Shown: positions 8,027 to 15,834, numbered from the stretch's first letter. The stretch: DNA of 22,241 nt from Verrucomicrobia bacterium UBA7008 (GCA_002449695.1 DJXI01000024.1:1-22241); one strand, 5' to 3'. Made by a program: numbers and translations. The notes: generated by a model not told the origin, from the sequence alone.

Positions 8027-11000
8027 TCACTCCCAGATGGCGTAGATGCTGAGCGTCCTGCCCTCTGCGGCGGCGTTCTTGATCCATTCGCCGTCGGTCT
8101 TCCAGACCTTCCCGGCATCGGCGTTGGCCGCGTTCGACGCCCAGCCGACAAACTTATAGCCCGGGCGCTCCCAGCCGAGACCGGCGATCGTCGAGAGTTT
8201 CGTCGACGCGCCGAGCTGGAAACCGAGCGTCCGCCACCTGCCCGTGCCATCGTTCTTGTTGAACCGAATCTGGTAGTAGCCCGGCTTCAGCTCCCACACC
8301 GCATAGACCGTCAGGATCTGGCCCGCCTTCACCGGCGAGGACAAATAGGCCCAGTCGCCCTTCCACACCCTGGCTGCCGCCGCGTCAGCGGTCGTGAGCG
8401 CCCAGCCCTTGAACTCGTACCCGCGACGCGCCCACTTAAGGCCGTTCGCCACCGACGGCATGCGCGTCTTCTCGCCGTAGTTGAAGCCGACCGTGCGCCA
8501 TGTTCCCGCGCCGTCATTGCGAACGAACTCAATCGCGTAGCTGCCCGGCTTGACAGCCCACATTGCATAGAGGTCGACCGTCTCGCCTGCGTTCGCGAGG
8601 TCGGTTACGTTCTCCCAGTTCGACTTCCAGACTATGGTCGAGTTCGGGTACTTGCCCCAACCGACGAAGTCGAGCCCGCGCTTCGCCCAGCCGAGTTTCG
8701 CAATCGATGTCAGCCGCGTTGATACATTCGCCGCCACCCCCTGCTCCGCCGTCACATCGTCACTTCCGTCATTCTTATGAAAACGGACTTGATAGCAGTT
8801 TGGTTTCAGCCTCCAGTGCGCATAGTACGTCACATTTCCGGCAACTTTAGTTGAATCTTCAATTTTTGTTCCTCCATCCGCAGACGTAAACCAACCCTCA
8901 AACATGTAGCCCGTACGCACAGGAGAAGGCAGTTCCCCAATCTCCTCGCCGTATTCCACTTCAACAACCATTCCTTCCGAAGTGACATTCTGCCCAGCAG
9001 TCATCGCCAACCTAAATCCAAAATCACCAACCAAATGCCGATCTCGATAACATCCATATCCATTATAATGTCCACTTTGACATTCAACTGCATCCCTGTT
9101 ATAAGATCCGCCTCTAAGCACCCGCATAGGCCACGTGCTGCTTAGAGCAGCCGGGCCACCGACAGGATCTATGGCTGGGGCTGACGCTTGATCGTCCTCA
9201 TACCAGTCAAGGCACCACTCCCACACATTGCCATGCATGTCATAGAGCCCCCAGTTGTTCGCCTCACAAAGCCCAACCTCGTGAGTACATCCAGATGAAT
9301 TTCCAACGTACCAACCTACACCATCAAGAGAGGAATCGGTCGATGAGCTTTCCAGGTAATCCCCTGTATTCAAATCCGTAGTAGTTTCAGCGCGACACGC
9401 ATACTCCCACTGCGCAGATGTTGGCAGATCAAGATTGTCAAGATCAGCTTTGGCGCGAACTACCGCAAGGAAACTGCCTTCATCGACATTCGAATTCTGC
9501 GGCCAGCCAGCTCCAATGGTCTGTCCTCGAATCATCTCGTAGGAAACCATTTCGACCGGACGACTGTCGGAATCGGCATCCCATGAGAACCAACTGGGGT
9601 TGCTCCCCATTACAAGTTCCCACTGCTTTTGCGTAACCTCAAAAACCCCAATATAGAAATCCTTCGACAATGTAACATGATGGATGGGGGCCTTAGAGCG
9701 ATCCCAGCGATCCCCCATCATGAACGATCCTGCAGGTATGCGGCGCATGACAAGCTTCGTCTTCTTGTATTCGTCAGACCATCCACCCGCTGGAACATCG
9801 TCAAGATAACTGACAGGATAAGATGTCGCCGATGAACCGCCTGAAAGGTCTACGACCATATACTGGCCGTTGCCGGGCCCACTACCATTCGCGTCGAAAG
9901 TTACGATATATTTGTTCTTCTCCCACTGCGCAACGTATGTTGCATTGCCAGCAGGAACCGTAGCAGGCACCACCGGCGACCAGCCGGCGAACGTGTAGCC
10001 GGCGCGCGTCACCGTCGGCGCAGCAAGTGCCGTGCCGTAGTTCTGAGTCACCGTCTTGCCGCCCTTGCCGCCGTTCGCATTGAACGTTACCGTATACCTG
10101 TTCACCCTCCACTGCGCCGTATAGGTCGCGCCGTCTATGGGAACGGTCGTCGCAACCAACGGCGACCAATCGGTGAACGTGTAGCCCGTCCGAGTCACCG
10201 TCGGCGGGGAGATCGCCGCGCCATAGTCCATGGAACGGCTCCATCCGCCCGTGCCGCCGTTTCCGTCGAACGTCACCGTGTACTTGTTCGCCCGCCATTG
10301 CGCCGTGTATGTCACGTTGTCGGCAGGGACCGTAGCAGGCACCACCGGCGACCAGCCGGCGAACGTGTAGCCGGCGCGCGTCACCGTCGGCGCAGCAAGT
10401 GCCGTGCCGTAGTTCTGAGTCACCGTCTTGCCTCCCTCGCCGCCGTTCGCATTGAACGTTACCATGTACTGATTTACATTCCATACGGCATAAAACGTCA
10501 GTTGCGCATCCGCAACATCCGTAAGGTTCGTAACAGGCTGTCCTGCCGCGAACACAACCGCACCCGTTGCGTTCGTCGCCCACCCTGCGAACGAATGGCC
10601 CGTGCGAATGAATCCGTTCGCCGCCACCTCAACCTCACAGTCATAGGTTGCCGGCGTGGCGTTCATCGCACCGCTTCCGCCGTTGGCGTTGTAGGAGATC
10701 GAATACCTGTTCGCCGTCCACATGGCCCACACCGTCTGAGCCCCCGTCATGTCCTCGGTGATCCGGCTCGGGGTCCAGCCCGCGAATGCATATCCCGTCA
10801 CCGCAGACGGCTGCGTGAACGCCACCGTCCTGCCCTCCACATATGTGCCGGGATTGGAGTGAGTGGCACCCCTGAGATTCGTGTACGTGATCGGTGAGTT
10901 CACAATCGGCCTCTTCATGCGGCTTACCGGGCCGGACACGACGTCGTCCTCGACGCCGACAGCCTCAACCCAGTACCAGTACATGACGCCACGTTCACCC

Positions 11001-14000
11001 GTCACGTCCCGATATGCATCCGTGCCGCCCGCAAGGGTCGCGAGCGTATCCGCCGTCGAGATGTTGTTCGACGTCCCCCTGTACAGACGGTATGTTGTCG
11101 CCCATGCCAGCGTGTTCCAGGCGAGAGCCACCCCGTCGAGCGTCGACTTGGCCTCCGTGAACTCAATCGGCAACGGCTTGAATTCGGCCCGAATTCCAGT
11201 CATTTCGTCGGCGTTCATCGTCAGCGGATTCGCCGTCGAGCTGATGGGGCCCGTCCAACGCACGAACCGGTATCCGTCATCCGGAACCGCCGTCAGGACG
11301 ATCTTCTCACCCTTGTCGTAGGTCCCGGCGCCGGTGATGCTGCCGCCACGCCCGGCCTCCGCCTGTATCTGTACGAGGATGCGAGCCGACTGCGTAACGG
11401 TGTACACTTCGCCCGCTACGACGATTTTGCCGACACGCGGTTTGCCGGTATTGTTGTCATCGCAGATGAACCGCACCGTTCCGCTTCCCGTGCCGGCATC
11501 ATAACCGCTCACAAGAGTGATCCACGGCTCGGTCACGATCGCGGTCCAGACGGAACCGATGTTCGCCGAAACGCCGAACTCGCCCGCGCCGTTGTTGCCC
11601 TTCACCGCCGACCCGTTCGGACGGATGGAAAGTGCATACGCGCGCTGCGTGATGTACACCTTCTTGTCGCCGACCGTTATCCAACCCGTCCGCACGGAGC
11701 CGTCGCCGACGTATGGCGCGACGATGTAGAGTATTTCGCCGTCGCCCGTCCCAGAGTCGCCCTGGAATATCGTGATCCACGTGGGGTCGCTCGCCACAGC
11801 CGTCCATGATACGTTGCCGTCCGGATGGATGGAAATCGATTCATACCCGCCGTCCGTGCCGAAAAGTTTTGTGTCATACTCAACTTCAACGCCGCGCGCC
11901 TTCTGCGACACGCTGAACTTCTTGCCTGCAATAGTCACGGTTCCGCTTCTCGGATAGATCGTGTCGTTCGCCGCGGCCTGAAGGACAACCGTATCAGGAC
12001 CGGTTCGCGAGGTCGAGCCGTTCACTGTCAGCCAGTCCAGCGACTCCGAAACGCTCCACTGCACGATATTTGCCACCGATACCTCCACTGAACACGACTC
12101 GCCCGCCGCTTCAAATTCATATCCGCTTGACGAAATCAGCGCCGTCGCTCCAGGCTGGGTGACAGTATGCGTCTTGGAGGACAGTCCACCCGATGGCGTC
12201 ACTGTGATCGTTCCGGTTCGCATAGAAAGGGTCGGATTCGGCGACGCCGAATAGACGATGTTTCCATTACCTGCGCCGGATGCCGTCGCCGCATAGATCG
12301 AGCACCAGTTCGCGCCGCTCCTTGCCGTCCAGGGCAAATCGGGTGTTGCCGTCACGGTGATGATTGCATTGGCACCCTCAACGCTTGCAGTCGACGCCGT
12401 CGGGCTGATGCTGAACGAAAGCGCTTCTTTCGGACGTCCCTGCTGCGTCACGGTGAACGTCTCTGTTCCGATCGTGACGGTGCCGGTCCTCGCCAGATAA
12501 CTCGGATTTTCGCCGATGGCAATGGTCACCAGATCGCCACCGTGTCCGTTGCCCGCGTCGACAATGGAAATCCAACTGTTGTTTGGCGTCACGCTCCACT
12601 CTTTGATGGCAAGCGCGTTCACCGTTATCGGTATCACATGCGTCTCGTAGTTCTGCGTAGTCGAATAGGAATCAAGCTTCATTCGACTGCCGTACTGGAA
12701 CACCGTAAAGGTGTTCCCCGCCACGGTAAGCGTCCCCTGCCGCGTCGAAACCTCGTTATACGGCGCCACCTGGTATGTCACGCTGCCGGGCCCCAATCCG
12801 CTCGTTGCGGAAACCGAAATCCAATCGGCATTCGACTTTGCATGCCAGAGCATCTTGTTCTGCGTCGATACGGAGATCGTACCGCTACCGCCATTCGACT
12901 CAAACTCCCTGTTCCCCGGGGAAATCGTTCCGCCGACACCGTCCTGCGTAACGGTGTGCGTATTCCCGCTGACATAGACATAGCCGATCCTCTGTTCTAC
13001 GTTTGTCGTCGCGCTGACGGTATAAGCGACCGGATAGCCAGCAGAGCCGCTCGTCGCATTCAATGTTATCCAATCCTCCGATTTCGATGCCGTCCACGTG
13101 CCGCTGCCGGATGTAATGATTGCATTGCCGCCGCCATTCACGCCAAAATTGCGTGTTGTCGGCGTGATGGTGATACTCTTGTTTGAATCCGCAGGCGGAT
13201 TGGCTTCTGTTTGCACATAACTGTCCGATGAGGTTACTTTAAGGGTAGAAGTCCAAGTTTGAGTTCCTTTCGTGCAGATCACATCGTAAGACCCCTTGGA
13301 TGGTCGCCACACAAACGTACCTGGTGTTGTTGAAGAAAGGATATGCTCACCATTAGCAGTAAATGTGAAATCTTCACCATTGAGATCAGAATAATCAACC
13401 GTAATCGGACCTTGTACACTCGTCCGTTCGCCCTCGTATGCCAGGCATCCTTTTTGTGTTATCGTCACCTCCTGAACTGGTACCCATGATTCTACCTCGG
13501 AAGTCTTTAGCGAATCACTTTCTTTGTAGTTGTAATTACCATCGTTCTCTTTGTATTTTTTGAGAACCGGAGCGTAGAGCGCTATCGTCACAGAACGCGA
13601 CCTGCCATCCTCGATTGGCTTTATGCAGAAACTTACATCTTTCGACCAATATGTCTCAACTTTCCCGAAATTGCCATCGCTAGTAGCAGTCAACCACGCT
13701 TTGTCACGGCCAAGTTTCCATTGGCATGTATAACAATCAGGCAATCTAACACTACATCTTCCAACTCCTCCTGTCACCCAGAAAGTTTCTCCCGGCAGCG
13801 ATAAATTCATCGTTACAGGCTCTTGACATACGGTTATATTCAAAGACTGCCATTTACTTTGGTTTGTTTTATATGCCATTAGCCGCAAATCACTTGTTCT
13901 TGTTTCCGCCGATCTGTTGGGAGTGTTTGCAGAGAAGGAATAGCCTATGCTGCGATCCGCAGGAGAATCTGCCGCACCTGACAGCCATGAATTATTAGAA

Positions 14001-14245
14001 AAACTGGTTATACTATCAAAATACTCTGCCGTGTAAGAACTTTGCGCAGATTGCACCAAACCGATTTTGGCTTTGGAGTAATCTCCTCCTGAAAGGTATG
14101 ACCACCCGGCAAAGTCTTGCGTATTCTTGGTGATGCTTTGACTTCCGCCGCGCGCAGGAAGTGATATCGTCTCTGCATAGCAAATTACCGTAGATGACAA
14201 TATAAGGGCCAAAGTAAACTTGCCTGACACACTTCTTTTGCTCAT
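8027..14245 (-). CDS. Giant secreted mosaic protein: BACON-like, FnIII-like, InlB/Flg_new repeats with embedded SUMF1 domain
   Basis: 2072 residues from the ATG at 14245, chosen because AAGGAG lies 9 nt upstream and a clean signal peptide follows (MSKRSVSGKF, hydrophobic LALILSSTVICYA, cut near AET). A TTG at 14272 would add nine charged residues. Domain order in residues from this ATG: about 25-270, two cysteine-containing BACON-like units; 355-955, seven BACON-like Ig units of 75-90 residues, each ending in a TVTQ/SQ-like strand; 956-1024, a divergent InlB repeat (GYRFVRWTG); 1025-1113, an FnIII-like segment; 1114-1450, InlB/Flg_new repeats (YTVTFNANGG, GYTFAGWSP); 1496-1749, SUMF1; 1754-1811, the rest of the interrupted repeat; 1813-2072, three longer repeats. 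No LPXTG, PEP-CTERM or recognised type IX tail is visible. Likely a cell-surface or secreted binding protein; ligand unknown. There is no close neighbour in the same transcription unit. Confidence 0.85.
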   Translation of the reverse strand: MSKRSVSGKFTLALILSSTVICYAETISLPARGGSQSITKNTQDFAGWSYLSGGDYSKAKIGLVQSAQSSYTAEYFDSITSFSNNSWLSGAADSPADRSIGYSFSANTPNRSAETRTSDLRLMAYKTNQSKWQSLNITVCQEPVTMNLSLPGETFWVTGGVGRCSVRLPDCYTCQWKLGRDKAWLTATSDGNFGKVETYWSKDVSFCIKPIEDGRSRSVTIALYAPVLKKYKENDGNYNYKESDSLKTSEVESWVPVQEVTITQKGCLAYEGERTSVQGPITVDYSDLNGEDFTFTANGEHILSSTTPGTFVWRPSKGSYDVICTKGTQTWTSTLKVTSSDSYVQTEANPPADSNKSITITPTTRNFGVNGGGNAIITSGSGTWTASKSEDWITLNATSGSAGYPVAYTVSATTNVEQRIGYVYVSGNTHTVTQDGVGGTISPGNREFESNGGSGTISVSTQNKMLWHAKSNADWISVSATSGLGPGSVTYQVAPYNEVSTRQGTLTVAGNTFTVFQYGSRMKLDSYSTTQNYETHVIPITVNALAIKEWSVTPNNSWISIVDAGNGHGGDLVTIAIGENPSYLARTGTVTIGTETFTVTQQGRPKEALSFSISPTASTASVEGANAIITVTATPDLPWTARSGANWCSIYAATASGAGNGNIVYSASPNPTLSMRTGTITVTPSGGLSSKTHTVTQPGATALISSSGYEFEAAGESCSVEVSVANIVQWSVSESLDWLTVNGSTSRTGPDTVVLQAAANDTIYPRSGTVTIAGKKFSVSQKARGVEVEYDTKLFGTDGGYESISIHPDGNVSWTAVASDPTWITIFQGDSGTGDGEILYIVAPYVGDGSVRTGWITVGDKKVYITQRAYALSIRPNGSAVKGNNGAGEFGVSANIGSVWTAIVTEPWITLVSGYDAGTGSGTVRFICDDNNTGKPRVGKIVVAGEVYTVTQSARILVQIQAEAGRGGSITGAGTYDKGEKIVLTAVPDDGYRFVRWTGPISSTANPLTMNADEMTGIRAEFKPLPIEFTEAKSTLDGVALAWNTLAWATTYRLYRGTSNNISTADTLATLAGGTDAYRDVTGERGVMYWYWVEAVGVEDDVVSGPVSRMKRPIVNSPITYTNLRGATHSNPGTYVEGRTVAFTQPSAVTGYAFAGWTPSRITEDMTGAQTVWAMWTANRYSISYNANGGSGAMNATPATYDCEVEVAANGFIRTGHSFAGWATNATGAVVFAAGQPVTNLTDVADAQLTFYAVWNVNQYMVTFNANGGEGGKTVTQNYGTALAAPTVTRAGYTFAGWSPVVPATVPADNVTYTAQWRANKYTVTFDGNGGTGGWSRSMDYGAAISPPTVTRTGYTFTDWSPLVATTVPIDGATYTAQWRVNRYTVTFNANGGKGGKTVTQNYGTALAAPTVTRAGYTFAGWSPVVPATVPAGNATYVAQWEKNKYIVTFDANGSGPGNGQYMVVDLSGGSSATSYPVSYLDDVPAGGWSDEYKKTKLVMRRIPAGSFMMGDRWDRSKAPIHHVTLSKDFYIGVFEVTQKQWELVMGSNPSWFSWDADSDSRPVEMVSYEMIRGQTIGAGWPQNSNVDEGSFLAVVRAKADLDNLDLPTSAQWEYACRAETTTDLNTGDYLESSSTDSSLDGVGWYVGNSSGCTHEVGLCEANNWGLYDMHGNVWEWCLDWYEDDQASAPAIDPVGGPAALSSTWPMRVLRGGSYNRDAVECQSGHYNGYGCYRDRHLVGDFGFRLAMTAGQNVTSEGMVVEVEYGEEIGELPSPVRTGYMFEGWFTSADGGTKIEDSTKVAGNVTYYAHWRLKPNCYQVRFHKNDGSDDVTAEQGVAANVSTRLTSIAKLGWAKRGLDFVGWGKYPNSTIVWKSNWENVTDLANAGETVDLYAMWAVKPGSYAIEFVRNDGAGTWRTVGFNYGEKTRMPSVANGLKWARRGYEFKGWALTTADAAAARVWKGDWAYLSSPVKAGQILTVYAVWELKPGYYQIRFNKNDGTGRWRTLGFQLGASTKLSTIAGLGWERPGYKFVGWASNAANADAGKVWKTDGEWIKNAAAEGRTLSIYAIWE
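8999..9760 (-). other. SUMF1 / FGE-sulfatase (C-type-lectin fold) domain inside the giant protein
   Basis: The coded segment runs from LVMRRIPAGSFMMGD through HHVTLSKDFYIGVFEVTQ, LPTSAQWEYACRA, GLYDMHGNVWEWCLDWY and RVLRGGSYNRDA to GDFGFRLAM, the full set of SUMF1 family landmarks. In true formylglycine-generating enzymes two cysteines five residues apart near the end are catalytic. Counting back from the final GFR, the first is present here (ECQSG) but the second position is Tyr, and the next Cys is ten residues on. The domain is therefore probably a non-catalytic lectin-fold binding module. The DNA here is much more AT-rich (25 of 60 bases GC at 9001-9060) than the flanking repeats (45 of 60 at 9961-10020). 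Confidence 0.8.
9951..10091. repeat. Intragenic repeat copy A (InlB/Flg_new unit)
   Basis: 141 bp that match 10323-10463 with three mismatches. It encodes most of one Flg_new repeat (VTFNANGGKGGKTVTQNYG onward). The repeat unit between the two copies (about 10137-10277) is clearly diverged, so this is not a simple gradient of tandem duplication. Confidence 0.85.
10323..10463. repeat. Intragenic repeat copy B (InlB/Flg_new unit)
   Basis: Near-identical partner of 9951-10091, offset 372 bp. The differences are one base near the start and two near KGGKTV/EGGKTV. The 372-bp period equals two repeat units, consistent with duplication of a two-unit block or gene conversion between alternate units. 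Confidence 0.85.
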
Positions 14246-14261
14246 TTTCGATTTCTCCTTG

Positions 14262-14369
14262 TCAATTTTCAAAATTTATTTTCGCCACTTTACGTGACCG
14301 GCGAATCTGCTTGGACAACCAATTGCAGACGCTGCGCGCAAGCTCTTTGCCGTGCTTCGCGGCATTCAT
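14262..14369 (-). CDS. Possible 35-residue basic peptide upstream of the giant gene
   Basis: ATG at 14369, stop TGA at 14264-14262, 16 nt before the giant gene's ATG, with that gene's AAGGAG starting right after the stop. The peptide begins MNAAKHGKELARSVCNWLSK and ends IRRSRKVAKINFEN; it is strongly basic, without a signal peptide. The frame remains open for about 32 more codons upstream but without an ATG or GTG, so it could be the tail of a decayed gene. No Shine-Dalgarno sequence is evident. I do not recognise it, and it may be chance. Confidence 0.18.
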   Translation of the reverse strand: MNAAKHGKELARSVCNWLSKQIRRSRKVAKINFEN

Positions 14370-14610
14370 GGCGCTCTGCCGAAACTTTGCAGCTGTCGTC
14401 TGAGGGCCTTTCCCCCTGAACGACTTGACAATGGCAAGTTTATAAGACTCGGACTGCGTATGTTTTTAGTCTCCTTGACAGGTTTCTCTGCCGACATAAC
14501 CGCTTTCTGTCCCTTTCTTGCCCTTCCCGTAATCGCGGCAGCAGAAGAGGGCGACACCTCCCACCGCGTTTCAAGAGAGGCCCTGGAAAAGCCCTGTACG
14601 AGACGCGGAG

Positions 14611-14633
14611 AAAAATGCGCCCAAGGGCGCATT
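14611..14633 (-). terminator. Rho-independent terminator (minus strand)
   Basis: Read on minus: AATGCGCCC, TT, GGGCGCATT, a perfect 9-bp stem, running straight into a five-T run (TTTTT, 14615-14611). It lies about 220 nt past the stop of the kinase gene, so it could end the envelope operon, or a short transcript starting near 14710. On plus the hairpin is followed only by CCCCTCTTT, so the minus orientation is preferred. Confidence 0.6.
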
Positions 14634-14710
14634 CCCCTCTTTGCCGGCCCGTACAATAGAAATTTTCCAGGTTTCTCTTGAGCCGATCAAAGCAACGAAT
14701 GCTGAAATCT
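14611..14710 (-). ncRNA. Candidate small RNA or attenuated leader
   Basis: An extended -10 (14725-14717) predicts transcription starting near 14710, and the T-run hairpin ends near 14611, giving a discrete transcript of about 100 nt with no start codon placed as in the leaderless genes nearby. Alternatively the promoter drives the giant gene through a leader of about 465 nt, with the hairpin as an attenuator. I recognise no known RNA family or riboswitch core in it. Confidence 0.3.
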
Positions 14711-14716
14711 GCCGAT

Positions 14717-14725
14717 ATTATAGCA
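14717..14725 (-). promoter_or_regulatory. Putative extended -10 promoter upstream of the terminator hairpin
   Basis: On minus, TGCTATAAT (14725-14717), the same string as in the GH43 promoter. No convincing -35 at 16-18 nt; a GC-rich dyad (14733-14747) occupies that position and could be an operator. There is no ATG within 10 nt downstream, unlike the other extended -10 boxes in this window. Confidence 0.45.
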
Positions 14726-14853
14726 TAAATTCCGCCCGTTGCGGGCGTTCTTCTGCCGCACATCGCGCAGCCGCCTTCGCGCTTCCCCGGACCAGGGCCT
14801 TCCCAGTCCTCATTTCATATTGCCGCGCCGGTCGAAAATCTTACGCGAAAATA

Positions 14854-15834
14854 TCAATAGACATCGCGCAGGAGCATCTCCTGAATCTCTTCATGCTCCC
14901 TGTCGATGCGTTCCTGCGCCTGCCGCTGCGCCTCGGCCGCCTGCGCGCGCCGCGCGTCGATCCGCCACAGCGCGGCCGCCGCGCCCAGCGCGACGAGCCC
15001 GGCGCAGACGGCCGCGACGAGCAGCCGCCGCGCGCGGTGGCGCCGCCGCACGGCCCGCGTGAACGCCGCGACATCACCGTAGCGCTGCGCGGGAATCGAA
15101 CTCGTCGCCCGCCGCACGATCTTCGCCCAGCACCGGGGCGGGCGGTCCTGAAAGCACTCGTTCACGATCACGCCCAGCGCATGGATGTCCGCCGCCGGCG
15201 TGACGTCGCCGCCGCTGAACTGCTCCGGCGCCGAAAAACGCGGCGTCCCCGCGCCGACCGCCCGTCCGCCGACGACCGAGCGCGACAGCGGCAGACGCGG
15301 CGCGCGGCGCACGGAAACCTGCTTGAGCAGGCCGAAATCGATGATCACCCGCTCGCCGTTCGCGCGCCGCATGACATTCTGGGGCTTGAGGTCGCGATGG
15401 ACCAGCCCGCGCGCATGCAGACGCCCGACCCTCTCCGCGACCGCGAGAATGTAGTCCGCCACCGCCCGGTCCGTCCGCGGCAGCTCCGCCGGTTCCAGCA
15501 GTTCCGTCACCAGATAGGGATGTCCCGCGTGCTCGCCGCGGTCGAAAAAGCGCGGAAACGCCGGATCCCGGTTCGTGCGGGCGAACCACCCTTCGCGGTC
15601 GAAGCGCGCGCGCGCCGCCGCCTCGTCGCGCACGAGCACCTTCACGGCCGCGGCGAGCGGCAGCGAGGAGTGGACGGCCCGGTAGACCTCCGACGAGCCG
15701 CCGCGCCCGAGAAACGCCGTCAGCCGCCAGGGGCCGAAGCACGTGCCGGCCGCGAACCGCGCGCCGGACGGCACGGCCGCGTGCGCGCGGAGAAACGCGT
15801 CGAGCGCGCGCGGATCATCGGAGACCGACGCCAT
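14854..15834 (-). CDS. Transmembrane Hanks-type Ser/Thr protein kinase
   Basis: 326 residues. The kinase domain covers about 35-265 with all key residues: glycine loop GRGGSSEVY (43-51), lysine K65 in AAAVKVL, catalytic loop HRDLKPQN (146-153), DFG (166-168), APE (202-204) and DIHALG (216-221). A hydrophobic helix LLVAAVCAGLVALGAAAALW (271-290) follows an arginine-rich stretch, then a short charged coiled-coil tail (291-326) that would lie outside the membrane. There is no PASTA or other known sensor domain, so the sensing tail is unusually short. The start at 15834 has GGAGG six bases upstream and overlaps the sigma factor gene by 20 nt. The partner is inferred to be that sigma factor: kinase-linked ECF systems are known in Planctomycetes and relatives. 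Last gene of the operon. Confidence 0.88.
   Translation of the reverse strand: MASVSDDPRALDAFLRAHAAVPSGARFAAGTCFGPWRLTAFLGRGGSSEVYRAVHSSLPLAAAVKVLVRDEAAARARFDREGWFARTNRDPAFPRFFDRGEHAGHPYLVTELLEPAELPRTDRAVADYILAVAERVGRLHARGLVHRDLKPQNVMRRANGERVIIDFGLLKQVSVRRAPRLPLSRSVVGGRAVGAGTPRFSAPEQFSGGDVTPAADIHALGVIVNECFQDRPPRCWAKIVRRATSSIPAQRYGDVAAFTRAVRRRHRARRLLVAAVCAGLVALGAAAALWRIDARRAQAAEAQRQAQERIDREHEEIQEMLLRDVY

Larger units (their letters stand above)
14246..14853. other. 608-nt region with no convincing gene, between the kinase stop and the giant gene
   Basis: It holds a promoter-like box (14717-14725), a GC dyad (CGCCCG/CGGGCG at 14733-14747), a hairpin with T run (14611-14633), a possible 35-codon reading frame (14262-14369) and the Shine-Dalgarno AAGGAG of the giant gene. 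Longer open frames on both strands here (for example 14352-14681 plus, 14366-14656 minus, 14440-14763 minus) lack family resemblance and cover the promoter or terminator elements. The sequence is more AT-rich than the genes on its right. Confidence 0.6.

Noticed and set aside
8999..9760. SUMF1 segment as a separate formylglycine-generating enzyme gene
   Set aside because: It is in frame with the giant protein on both sides, has no start of its own, and lacks the second catalytic cysteine.
9893..10906. CRISPR-like array from regularly spaced similar sequences
   Set aside because: The period is about 180 bp, the units are coding InlB/Flg_new repeats in frame, and there are no short unique spacers or cas genes.
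14246..14272. TTG start for the giant protein, nine residues earlier
   Set aside because: The extension is highly charged and would precede the signal peptide; the AAGGAG that serves the ATG at 14245 lies inside it.
14352..14763. Open frames on both strands in the 600-nt gap as a real gene
   Set aside because: No family resemblance, no Shine-Dalgarno sequence or leaderless-type promoter at their starts, and the minus frames overlap the T-run hairpin or the TATAAT box.
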